The notes beneath the pieces were generated by a model, which was given only the letters and a program-made list of their open reading frames with translations, searched no databases and was not told the origin of the DNA. A stretch of 11,485 bases of DNA, from assembly GCA_040376705.1 (NCBI GenBank), contig JBEIQE010000026.1:1-11485 (forward strand), written 5' to 3'. This DNA is from JBEIQE01 sp040376705 (GTDB lineage Bacteria; Pseudomonadota; Alphaproteobacteria; UBA2400). Position numbers and translations under genes: made by a program. Below are positions 6,650 through 11,485 of this stretch, in pieces (position 1 is the first letter of the stretch; each line of letters begins with the position of its first letter).

Positions 6650-7581
6650 TGACTGTCCTCGTTATTGCCGAAGTTGAGGGTAACACCCTTAAGGCGTCTA
6701 CCCTTAACACCGTCACGGCTGCCACCAAGCTGGGCGAAGTGCATGTGCTGATAGCGGGCGCTGCGGCCAAGGGTGCGGCGGATGCTGCAGCTAAGGTTGC
6801 GGGTGTAGCCAAGGTTGTTTATGCCGAGGCGACCGGCCTTGAGCATAATCTGGCCGAAAACCTCACGCCTGTAATCGTGAATTTAGCCCGTAAATACAGC
6901 CATATTCTGGCCCCCGCCAGCAGCTTTGGCAAAAACGTGATGCCGCGCGTCGCTGCGCTGCTGGATGTGCAGCAAGTCTCCGACATCGTCTCGGTTGAGA
7001 GCGAGGATACCTTCAAGCGCCCCATTTACGCAGGTAATGCTATTGCCACGGTTAAGTCAGGCGATACACCCAAGGTACTGACGGTACGTGGTACAGCTTT
7101 TGCGGCAGCCGCAACTGAAGGCGGCTCGGCAGCGGTTGAGAGCCTCACAGCAGGTGAGGGCGATGTGCAGCTCACCAGGTTTGTGGGTCAGGAGCTGAGC
7201 AAGAGCGAGCGCCCTGAACTGACAGCTGCCAAGGTTATTGTTTCAGGTGGCCGTGGTATGGGCTCGGGCGAGAACTTCAAGATTGTTGAAGCGCTGGCCG
7301 ATAAGCTTGGCGCCGCCGTGGGTGCGTCGCGTGCAGCGGTTGATGCCGGTTTTGCGCCGAACGACTGGCAGGTTGGCCAGACGGGCAAGATCGTAGCTCC
7401 GCAGCTTTATATTGCTGTGGGCATCTCGGGTGCCATCCAGCATCTTGCCGGTATGAAAGACAGCAAGGTGATTGTCGCGATTAACAAAGACCCCGATGCG
7501 CCCATCTTCCAGGTGGCTGACTACGGGCTGGTAGCTGACCTCTTCACCGCCGTGCCGGAGATGACCGCCGCACTTAAATAA
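6649..7581 (+). CDS. etfA: Electron transfer flavoprotein alpha subunit
   Basis: Large, FAD-binding subunit of ETF, partner of the preceding gene product. The 310-residue length is standard. The N-terminal alpha/beta domain (1-185) is followed by the FAD domain with VSGGRGMGSGENF (198-210), ASRAAVDAGFAPNDWQVGQTGK (from residue 226 to 247) and the family signature LYIAVGISGAIQHLAGMK (253-270), then INKDPDAPIFQVADYG (278-293). His265 in AIQH corresponds to the human residue that contacts the flavin. AGGTGA (6639-6644), inside the end of etfB, is a good ribosome binding site. The protein resembles human ETF alpha strongly enough to support an ETF working in acyl-CoA oxidation rather than a nitrogen-fixation FixB or a bifurcating type, although this was judged by eye. 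Confidence 0.97.
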   Translation: MTVLVIAEVEGNTLKASTLNTVTAATKLGEVHVLIAGAAAKGAADAAAKVAGVAKVVYAEATGLEHNLAENLTPVIVNLARKYSHILAPASSFGKNVMPRVAALLDVQQVSDIVSVESEDTFKRPIYAGNAIATVKSGDTPKVLTVRGTAFAAAATEGGSAAVESLTAGEGDVQLTRFVGQELSKSERPELTAAKVIVSGGRGMGSGENFKIVEALADKLGAAVGASRAAVDAGFAPNDWQVGQTGKIVAPQLYIAVGISGAIQHLAGMKDSKVIVAINKDPDAPIFQVADYGLVADLFTAVPEMTAALK

Positions 7582-7595
7582 TAGGAGCGCGCAGC

Positions 7596-8471
7596 ATGAG
7601 CATTACAACAATCGGCATCATTGGGGCCGGTCAGATGGGCCGTGGTATTGCCCAGGTCGCCGCGCAGGCAGGCTATCAGGTAGTGTTGCAGGATATTAAA
7701 GCTGCAGCGCTGGATATGGCTTTGGAACACATCAAGGCTGGCCTCGAGAAAATGGTGGCCAAGGGCAAGCTCGATGCAAACGGTCGTGATGGCACGCTCT
7801 CCCGCCTTAAGACCACTACCGAGCTGACCGATTTTGCTGATGCAGATGTAGTGATTGAGGCGGCCACTGAAAATCTCGAGCTGAAACTGCAGCTACTCAA
7901 GGGCCTGTTGCCACACCTCAAGCAGAGCGCGATTATCTGCAGCAACACTTCGAGTATCTCGATTACCAAGCTGGCAGCGGTAACTGACCGCCCGAATCGC
8001 TTCATGGGTATGCATTTCATGAACCCGGTGCCAGTGATGCAGCTGGTTGAGCTGATTCGCGGCTTGGCGACAGATGATGTCACCTTCGAGGCGATTAAAA
8101 CACTGGCCGAGAAGATGGGTAAAACTGTAGCGGTATCGGCTGACTTTCCCGGCTTTATCGTTAACCGTATTCTCATGCCCATGATTAACGAAGCTATTAC
8201 TGCGCTGCACGAAGGTGTGGGCGATGTTGCCTCAATCGACATGGGCATGAAGCTCGGCACCAACCAGCCTATGGGACCACTTTTGCTGGCCGATTTCATC
8301 GGCCTTGATACCTGCCTTGCCATCATGCAGGTTCTTTATACCGGTAGGAGCGACAGCAAATACCGCCCCAGCCCGCTGCTGGTGAAGTATGTTGAAGCGG
8401 GTTGGCTGGGCAAGAAAACCGGCCGCGGTTTTTACGACTATTCGGTCGATCCGCCCAAGCCGCTGCGCTAA
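7596..8471 (+). CDS. hbd: 3-hydroxybutyryl-CoA dehydrogenase
   Basis: NAD(P)-dependent dehydrogenase that interconverts 3-hydroxybutyryl-CoA and acetoacetyl-CoA, a step of beta-oxidation, butyrate or polyhydroxybutyrate metabolism. The 291-residue single-function form matches Hbd/PaaH rather than the fused FadB. The Rossmann motif GAGQMG (10-15) and Asp33 suggest NAD. The catalytic pair is His140 (GMHFMNPVPVMQLVE) and Glu152; Ser119 in SNTSS and Asn190 in FPGFIVNR complete the active site. The C-terminal domain ends with GWLGKKTGRGFYDY (269-282). GGAG (7584-7587) precedes the ATG by 8 bases and the gene follows etfA after 14 bases, so it is the last gene of this operon, ended by the hairpin at 8491-8516. 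Confidence 0.96.
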   Translation: MSITTIGIIGAGQMGRGIAQVAAQAGYQVVLQDIKAAALDMALEHIKAGLEKMVAKGKLDANGRDGTLSRLKTTTELTDFADADVVIEAATENLELKLQLLKGLLPHLKQSAIICSNTSSISITKLAAVTDRPNRFMGMHFMNPVPVMQLVELIRGLATDDVTFEAIKTLAEKMGKTVAVSADFPGFIVNRILMPMINEAITALHEGVGDVASIDMGMKLGTNQPMGPLLLADFIGLDTCLAIMQVLYTGRSDSKYRPSPLLVKYVEAGWLGKKTGRGFYDYSVDPPKPLR

Positions 8472-8490
8472 GCAAAGAACGGCATATAAA

Positions 8491-8516
8491 AAAACTCCGG
8501 CCGAAGCCGGAGTTTT
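8491..8516. terminator. Bidirectional intrinsic terminator between hbd and the orphan gene
   Basis: Perfect 11-base-pair stem (8491-8501 with 8506-8516) around a four-base loop. Read on the plus strand the loop is CGAA and only four T follow (in the stem), then AGGC. Read on the minus strand it has the very stable C(UUCG)G loop and a run of seven T followed by ATAT. It is therefore a better terminator for minus-strand transcripts, but it can serve both converging units. Confidence 0.88.
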
Positions 8517-8566
8517 AGGCGTTGAAAATTTTCTTGTTTAAAATTCTGTTACCCCGGGTATCTCTC

Positions 8567-8848
8567 TCAATTCTTCTGGCAATTCTTGTGGCTGATCACA
8601 TTATTCTTCAGACGACTAAAGCGCTGACGGAACAGTTCTTTACGGCTATCACTGTATTGCGAAACGTCGTTTTCTTCTGCTTTGCGTTTTTGTGCCCCGG
8701 TGCTCCAAAGAAACTCTGTATCTTCATGGTTATGCAGACAATCATTCATACGCTCTATAACCATTTGCATTACACCAAAGACTATTCTTTCTTCTTGATC
8801 ACTTATGGCAGTTACACTGGCTACGCGGGCGAGACTGTTATTCGTCAT
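8567..8848 (-). CDS. Small low-GC hypothetical protein
   Basis: I do not recognise this 93-residue product. It is hydrophilic, rich in charged residues and Asn/Gln, with no signal peptide or membrane helix. Residues 17-38 (from DQEERIVFGV) and 55-80 look helical, and His/Cys are scattered without a metal-binding pattern. The ATG at 8848 is fixed by an in-frame TAA three codons upstream; a G-rich GGGGGGA lies nine bases before it. GC is about 41% by hand count over 8581-8820, against about 57% in a sample of hbd, so codon use differs from its neighbours. It lies 70 bases downstream of the Crp/Fnr gene on the same strand and is followed by a terminator best suited to this strand. The overlapping plus-strand frame (8522-8905) is Phe/Leu-rich and looks like an antisense shadow. 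Coding status is probable, not proven. Confidence 0.5.
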   Translation of the reverse strand: MTNNSLARVASVTAISDQEERIVFGVMQMVIERMNDCLHNHEDTEFLWSTGAQKRKAEENDVSQYSDSRKELFRQRFSRLKNNVISHKNCQKN

Positions 8849-8918
8849 TTTCTTTTATCCCCCCATCAATTCATGAGGGCCCCCCGCCCGCATGTAAGGT
8901 TTTAAACCTGCTCTTGGC

Positions 8919-9644
8919 TTACTCCATAACTTCAAGACCGCAGTAGTTACGCAGGCTGGCCGCATCGGCGACGCGCACGGTGCGCTGCTCAAACACAACA
9001 CCAACACTCTTGAGGGCAGCGATCGAGCGCGACAGGCTCTCCGGTGTCATGCCAAGGCGCTGGGCAATCACGCGGCGTTCGTCTTCGAGCTCGGTGATAA
9101 CCGGGCCTTCCATACGGTCGAGGCGCGAGAGAATATAGTGGGCTAAGCGCTCGTTGGCGGTCTGCAGCTTTAGCTGACGGACCTGGTCGACCAGCAGACG
9201 CGATTCACAAGCCATCTGGCGCAGCGATACCAGCGAGAGCGACGGGTGCTTGGTCAGCATTTCGTTGAACACGGCTGCCGGAATGGCCAGAACGCGCAGG
9301 TCAGTCAGGGCTTCGGCAGTAACCATGTAGGGCAGGTTCAGCATGCTTGAGTTGAGCAGCAGCAGCTTGCCGGCCGGAACCATCTCGACAATGGTGCATT
9401 CGCCAGACGAACGGGCGGTGGTGATGGAGACCTTACCTTGCAGCAGCAGGTAAATGTGGGTCGCTTCATCACGCTGACGGAACACGGCGTCGCCACGGCG
9501 GTAGTATTCAACCTTGCCCACGCGCTGCATGTGCTCAAGCGCTTCAGGGCTCAGTTCACGGCAGAACGAGGCGTTCTTGATCAGGTCCTGATCGTTAAGG
9601 TAGCTGTTGCTGCTGAGGCCGGGGTAGAGTTTAAGCGATCCCAT
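8919..9644 (-). CDS. Crp/Fnr-family transcriptional regulator
   Basis: A 241-residue regulator with an effector-binding beta-roll (about 28-120), a long dimerisation helix (about 128-165) and a C-terminal winged helix-turn-helix (about 166-235). The recognition helix GMTPESLSRSIAAL (198-211) carries Glu202, Ser205 and Arg206, the E--SR pattern of FNR rather than the E--GR of CRP, which predicts binding to TTGA-N6-TCAA sites. It is not a classical FNR: only Cys28, 83, 146 and 235 are present and the N-terminal iron-sulfur cluster is missing. The Gly-Glu and Arg residues that hold cAMP in CRP are also absent (PAGKLLLLNSSM, 90-101), so the signal is unknown. GGAG precedes the ATG by 8 bases. It is divergent from greB across a region that contains a matching box at 9772-9785. 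Confidence 0.93.
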   Translation of the reverse strand: MGSLKLYPGLSSNSYLNDQDLIKNASFCRELSPEALEHMQRVGKVEYYRRGDAVFRQRDEATHIYLLLQGKVSITTARSSGECTIVEMVPAGKLLLLNSSMLNLPYMVTAEALTDLRVLAIPAAVFNEMLTKHPSLSLVSLRQMACESRLLVDQVRQLKLQTANERLAHYILSRLDRMEGPVITELEDERRVIAQRLGMTPESLSRSIAALKSVGVVFEQRTVRVADAASLRNYCGLEVME

Positions 9645-9771
9645 GATGTTTCTCCTTGCTGCCGTGTTCGTATTATCAATATAGTCGAACTCGAAAGCGT
9701 ATTCTACAGCTAAGTTTTTGATTTTATTGGGAAATTTGGTTTTTTGCTTTGCGTTTGCTACTTAAGCTAGT

Positions 9772-9785
9772 TTGAATAAAGTCAA
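9772..9785. promoter_or_regulatory. FNR-type operator TTGA-N6-TCAA
   Basis: TTGAATAAAGTCAA has both perfect half-site cores TTGA and TCAA with the 6-base spacing of FNR/ANR/DNR boxes (consensus TTGAT-N4-ATCAA; the inner bases are A and G here). It lies 128 bases upstream of the Crp/Fnr gene and 171 bases before greB. With a minus-strand -10 at 9721-9726 the box would be centred near -64, close to a class I activator position, so autoregulation is plausible. Confidence 0.55.
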
Positions 9786-9833
9786 CTTTGAGGTATGGTA
9801 AGTCATAAAAGGAGTATAAAAAACATATTTAGA

Positions 9834-9848
9834 TGCGTAAAAAACGCA
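9834..9848. repeat. Inverted repeat TGCGT-N5-ACGCA
   Basis: Five-base arms around an all-A spacer, just upstream of the likely greB -35. It shares its core with the repeat at 9912-9936 and with the ACGCAT at 9880-9885, so it is a candidate operator half of a repeated site. Confidence 0.5.
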
Positions 9849-9858
9849 AATCAACTTT

Positions 9859-9888
9859 TTGACCTAGGGGTACGAGCTGACGCATATT
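9859..9888 (+). promoter_or_regulatory. Likely sigma-70-type promoter of greB
   Basis: -35 TTGACC (9859-9864) and -10 CATATT (9883-9888) are separated by 18 bases. Transcription would start near 9895 and give a leader of about 60 bases containing the inverted repeat at 9912-9936. An ACGCAT copy (9880-9885) overlaps the -10. Confidence 0.5.
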
Positions 9889-9911
9889 CGCAATATTAAC
9901 ACCCTAAATCT

Positions 9912-9936
9912 TACGCATACGGAATTTCCATGCGTA
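9912..9936 (+). repeat. Inverted repeat TACGCAT-N11-ATGCGTA in the greB leader
   Basis: Seven-base perfect arms (9912-9918 and 9930-9936) around an 11-base spacer that itself contains the palindrome GGAA-T-TTCC (9921-9929). It ends three bases before the GAGG ribosome binding site (9939-9942). It could be a protein operator or an RNA hairpin near the start of translation. Confidence 0.55.
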
Positions 9937-9956
9937 GCGAGGTAACGTAAAGACAC

Positions 9957-10508
9957 ATGAGTAAGGCCTTCACCAAAGAAACCGACACCGAAGAGGAATT
10001 CGAGGAGCCTGACGCGCTGCCTGCGGGGGTGAAAAACTACATGACGCAGGCCGGATTCGAGGCGATGCGGACTGAATTACGCCAGCTGATGCGCCAGGAA
10101 CGGCCGAAAATCGTGGAAATCGTGTCTTGGGCGGCGGCGCAGGGCGACCGCTCCGAAAATGGCGACTACATATATAACAAGAAGCGTCTGCGCGAGATCG
10201 ACCGTCGCGCCCGCTACCTGACCAAGCGGATTGAGAGTGCCGAGGTGGTAGACCCCAGGCAGCAGCAGAAGCTCGACCGCGTCTTCTTTGGTGCCACGGT
10301 GACCTACGCCCGCGAGGATGGGCCGGAGGAGACCGTGCAGCTGGTGGGTATTGATGAGGCCGATCTCGACAAAGGCAAGATCAACTGGCTCTCGCCGGTC
10401 GCCCGCGCGCTGATGAAGGCGCAGGCCGGCGATACTGTTACCTTGCGTAGCGCTACGGGCAGCGAGAATATTGATGTGATCGCGGTGCGCTACATCATCC
10501 CGAAGTAG
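9957..10508 (+). CDS. greB: Transcript cleavage factor GreB
   Basis: Binds the RNA polymerase secondary channel and makes backtracked complexes cleave their 3' RNA end. The 183-residue product aligns throughout with GreB. The coiled-coil tip GDRSENGDY (63-71) has the two catalytic acids Asp64 and Glu67, and the GreB-type NKKRLREIDRRARYLTKRIE (74-93) distinguishes it from GreA. The C-terminal FKBP-like domain contains FFGATVTYA (109-117) and SPVARALMKAQAGD (145-158). A strongly acidic N-terminal stretch (8-19, eight Asp/Glu) precedes the core that begins near residue 26; short extensions of this kind occur in alphaproteobacterial GreB. GAGG (9939-9942) is 14 bases before the ATG, somewhat far. 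It converges on the glutathione peroxidase gene, leaving one base between the stop codons. Confidence 0.96.
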   Translation: MSKAFTKETDTEEEFEEPDALPAGVKNYMTQAGFEAMRTELRQLMRQERPKIVEIVSWAAAQGDRSENGDYIYNKKRLREIDRRARYLTKRIESAEVVDPRQQQKLDRVFFGATVTYAREDGPEETVQLVGIDEADLDKGKINWLSPVARALMKAQAGDTVTLRSATGSENIDVIAVRYIIPK

Positions 10509-10509
10509 T

Positions 10510-11052
10510 TCAGGCTGCTAATGCCTTGTCGATAGCAGCCGTGATGAGTGCATCATCAGGGGCTACATCCGGCGCAAAGCGGGCAATCACCTCGCCGTTA
10601 CGGCTTACCAGAAACTTCTCGAAATTCCACAGCACTTCAGGCTCGGCGGTTGGGGTAATGCCGTGGCCTGCCAGCTTTTCGCGCAGGCCAATAGTGCCAA
10701 CAGATTTTGGCTGGGCCGTGATAAGCGCTTTATACAGCGGGTGCGTATCCGCTCCGGCGACCGAGATTTTGCTATAGAGCGGAAAGGTCACTTCGTATTT
10801 GAGCTGGCAGAAGGACGCGATCTCATCGTTACTGCCGGGCTCCTGCCCCGCAAAGTTATTGGCCGGAAAACCAAGCACCTCAAGCCCCTGCGCCTGCTTG
10901 GCAGCATAAAGCTTTTGTAGTGCTTCATACTGTGGGGTAAGGCCACATTTAGAGGCGACGTTTACGATCAGCAGAACCTTACCCGCATGCTCACGCAGTG
11001 TCTTTGCTGTGCCATCAATACCGCTAAGCGAAATATCGTAAACACTGGTCAT
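10510..11052 (-). CDS. btuE: Glutathione peroxidase, BtuE type
   Basis: Non-heme thiol peroxidase reducing hydrogen and lipid peroxides. Of three consecutive ATGs (11058, 11055, 11052) I choose the last, 6 bases after AGGAG, giving 180 residues. The catalytic set is Cys36 (VNVASKCGLTPQYE), Gln70 (FPANNFAGQEPGS), Trp142 and Asn143 (LWNFEKFLV). Cys82 (ASFCQLKYEVTFPLYSKI) sits where thioredoxin-dependent relatives have the resolving Cys, so thioredoxin may be the real reductant. HPLYKALI (104-111) and the stretch 120-140 match E. coli BtuE, which despite its name is not needed for B12 transport. The site has Cys rather than selenocysteine. No signal peptide, so cytoplasmic. Own promoter at 11078-11106. 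Confidence 0.93.
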   Translation of the reverse strand: MTSVYDISLSGIDGTAKTLREHAGKVLLIVNVASKCGLTPQYEALQKLYAAKQAQGLEVLGFPANNFAGQEPGSNDEIASFCQLKYEVTFPLYSKISVAGADTHPLYKALITAQPKSVGTIGLREKLAGHGITPTAEPEVLWNFEKFLVSRNGEVIARFAPDVAPDDALITAAIDKALAA

Positions 11053-11058
11053 CATCAT

Positions 11059-11063
11059 CTCCT
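11059..11063 (-). promoter_or_regulatory. Ribosome binding site AGGAG that fixes the peroxidase start
   Basis: AGGAG directly abuts the first of three tandem ATG codons, so only the third (11052) has proper spacing (6 bases). A longer reading from 11106 would begin inside the promoter. Confidence 0.75.
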
Positions 11064-11077
11064 GTGGCTGCGCTCGC

Positions 11078-11106
11078 GTTATACTAGAGGAGATTTCCCC
11101 AAACAA
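11078..11106 (-). promoter_or_regulatory. Likely promoter of the glutathione peroxidase gene
   Basis: On the minus strand TTGTTT (11106-11101) and TATAAC (11083-11078) are separated by exactly 17 bases. The -10 matches five of six consensus bases. The transcript would start near 11071, about 19 bases before the ATG. The -35 lies on the T-rich tail of the upstream gene's terminator. Confidence 0.55.
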
Positions 11107-11135
11107 AAAGGCCGGACATTCCTGCCCGGCCTTTT
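11106..11135 (-). terminator. Intrinsic terminator of the gene ending at 11156
   Basis: Perfect 10-base-pair stem AAAAGGCCGG / CCGGCCTTTT (11126-11135 with 11106-11115) around a 10-base loop, followed on the minus strand by more T (TTTTTGTTT overall). It lies 20 bases after the stop codon of the partial gene. Confidence 0.85.
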
Positions 11136-11155
11136 AAGTTTATAACCTACCTCTA

Positions 11156-11485
11156 TTACGGGGCGCTGTTACCGCAAGCGGCGGCATCAGCCAGTACCGA
11201 ATTGGCATCGGTTGAGAAGTTGTAGTTCACCGTCTGACCGCTGCCAGCGAGGTTTGTGGCATCGCTCCAGCATGACGCATCCTGGCCACCGGCAGCAGGT
11301 GCAATTGCGGCAACCTGCTCAGCTGTTGGCTCGCCTGCAGGCTGCTCACCACCGGCCGCTGGGGCTAGGGTGTTCAGAACGTCAGGATTGGTGATGTCGT
11401 TCGGTGCTGCCGGTGCGGCTGCCGGTGCCGGAGCGCCCGGAATACGTGGCAGGCCAGCGATGGTCAGACCGATACGACCAGCCGC
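11156..11485 (-). CDS. C-terminal part of an Ala/Pro-rich, probably exported protein (partial)
   Basis: An open frame runs from the window edge to TAA at 11158-11156, giving the last 109 residues of a protein whose start lies outside. I do not recognise the family. Residues 1-70 of the fragment are dominated by Ala, Pro and Gly (for example PGAPAPAAAPAAP, 16-28) with no charge clusters, like a linker. The final 40 residues form a more compact segment, ASCWSDATNLAGSGQTVNYN followed by FSTDANSVLADAAACGNSAP, with two cysteines (72 and 104 of the fragment) that could form a disulfide. Composition suggests a periplasmic or surface protein, but no signal peptide can be seen here. A good terminator follows at once, which supports the frame and strand. 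Confidence 0.7.
   Translation of the reverse strand, partial: AAGRIGLTIAGLPRIPGAPAPAAAPAAPNDITNPDVLNTLAPAAGGEQPAGEPTAEQVAAIAPAAGGQDASCWSDATNLAGSGQTVNYNFSTDANSVLADAAACGNSAP

Larger units (their letters stand above)
9645..9956. other. AT-rich divergent intergenic region between crp/fnr and greB
   Basis: This 312-base gap holds no convincing gene. It contains an FNR-type box (9772-9785), a likely greB promoter (9859-9888), four copies of ACGCAT or its complement (9833, 9880, 9913, 9930) and two inverted repeats built from them. Another -10-like TATAAA is at 9815-9820 on the plus strand, and TAAAAT at 9721-9726 on the minus strand is a possible -10 for the regulator gene. Both lack good -35 elements. 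Confidence 0.7.

Noticed and set aside
8859..8889. Two C6 runs as possible phase-variable tracts
   Set aside because: They are short, lie outside coding sequence, and the G-rich complement is more simply explained as the ribosome binding region of the orphan gene.
8522..8905. Plus-strand frame of 127 codons after the hbd terminator
   Set aside because: Its Phe/Leu/Ile/Cys-rich composition is what the complement of a hydrophilic gene gives. It starts 6 bases after the terminator stem with no ribosome binding site, and the minus-strand frame has better start and end signals.
8897..8909. AGGTTT-T-AAACCT as a terminator of the Crp/Fnr gene
   Set aside because: The stem is only five pairs with a three-base loop and no T tract follows on the minus strand, so read-through into the orphan gene is more likely.
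9833..9862. Nine-codon frame MRKKRKSTF upstream of greB, a possible leader peptide
   Set aside because: The nearest GGAG is 18 bases before the ATG, and the likely greB promoter starts downstream of it. The codons arise from the repeat TGCGT-A5-ACGCA.
11053..11106. Longer N-terminus for the glutathione peroxidase
   Set aside because: The extra codons cover the promoter -10 and the Shine-Dalgarno site, and the family N-terminus begins at the third tandem ATG.
11212..11394. Plus-strand 60-codon frame near the right edge
   Set aside because: It is antisense to the open Ala/Pro-rich minus-strand frame, which has a stop codon followed by a terminator.
1..11485. Mobile elements, CRISPR arrays, tRNA or rRNA genes
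   Set aside because: No transposase or integrase frames, no regularly spaced repeats and no tRNA-like cloverleaf were seen by eye; a tool-based scan was not possible.

Overview
The window looks like a piece of an alphaproteobacterial chromosome. Gene content is mostly housekeeping and central metabolism, packed tightly, with coding GC near 57% in a short hand count. The lineage is inferred from the order HIG1-domain membrane protein, PduO-type cobalamin adenosyltransferase, etfB, etfA, 3-hydroxybutyryl-CoA dehydrogenase, an arrangement known from alphaproteobacteria, and from ETF subunits that closely resemble mitochondrial ones. I cannot name a genus.

Layout. (1) 1-2303, plus strand: tag (3-methyladenine DNA glycosylase I), then a SulP anion transporter with a STAS domain. 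(2) 2300-4133, minus strand: a LysR-type regulator followed 10 bases later by an RlmM-like 2'-O-methyltransferase whose end overlaps the SulP gene. (3) 4134-5049: a short divergent promoter region and a PhzF-family isomerase gene facing away from lysR. (4) 5096-8471, plus strand: HIG1 protein, cobalamin adenosyltransferase, etfB, etfA and hbd, ended by a strong hairpin at 8491-8516. This unit joins fatty-acid/3-hydroxyacyl-CoA oxidation to electron transfer and coenzyme B12 supply. (5) 8567-9644, minus strand: a Crp/Fnr-family regulator and, downstream of it, a small low-GC orphan gene that ends at the same hairpin. (6) 9645-9956: a 312-base AT-rich divergent region with an FNR-type box and a cluster of ACGCAT repeats around a likely greB promoter. 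(7) 9957-10508: greB. (8) 10510-11485, minus strand: a BtuE-type glutathione peroxidase preceded by its promoter, the terminator of the next gene, and the C-terminal part of an Ala/Pro-rich, probably exported protein that runs off the window.

No mobile element, CRISPR array, tRNA or rRNA was recognised, and no clearly new multi-gene system is visible. The most promising points for a second look are the regulatory region between the Crp/Fnr gene and greB (recognition helix and box agree with each other), the low-GC orphan gene with a minus-strand C(UUCG)G terminator, and the translational coupling of a HIG1 protein to the cobalamin adenosyltransferase.
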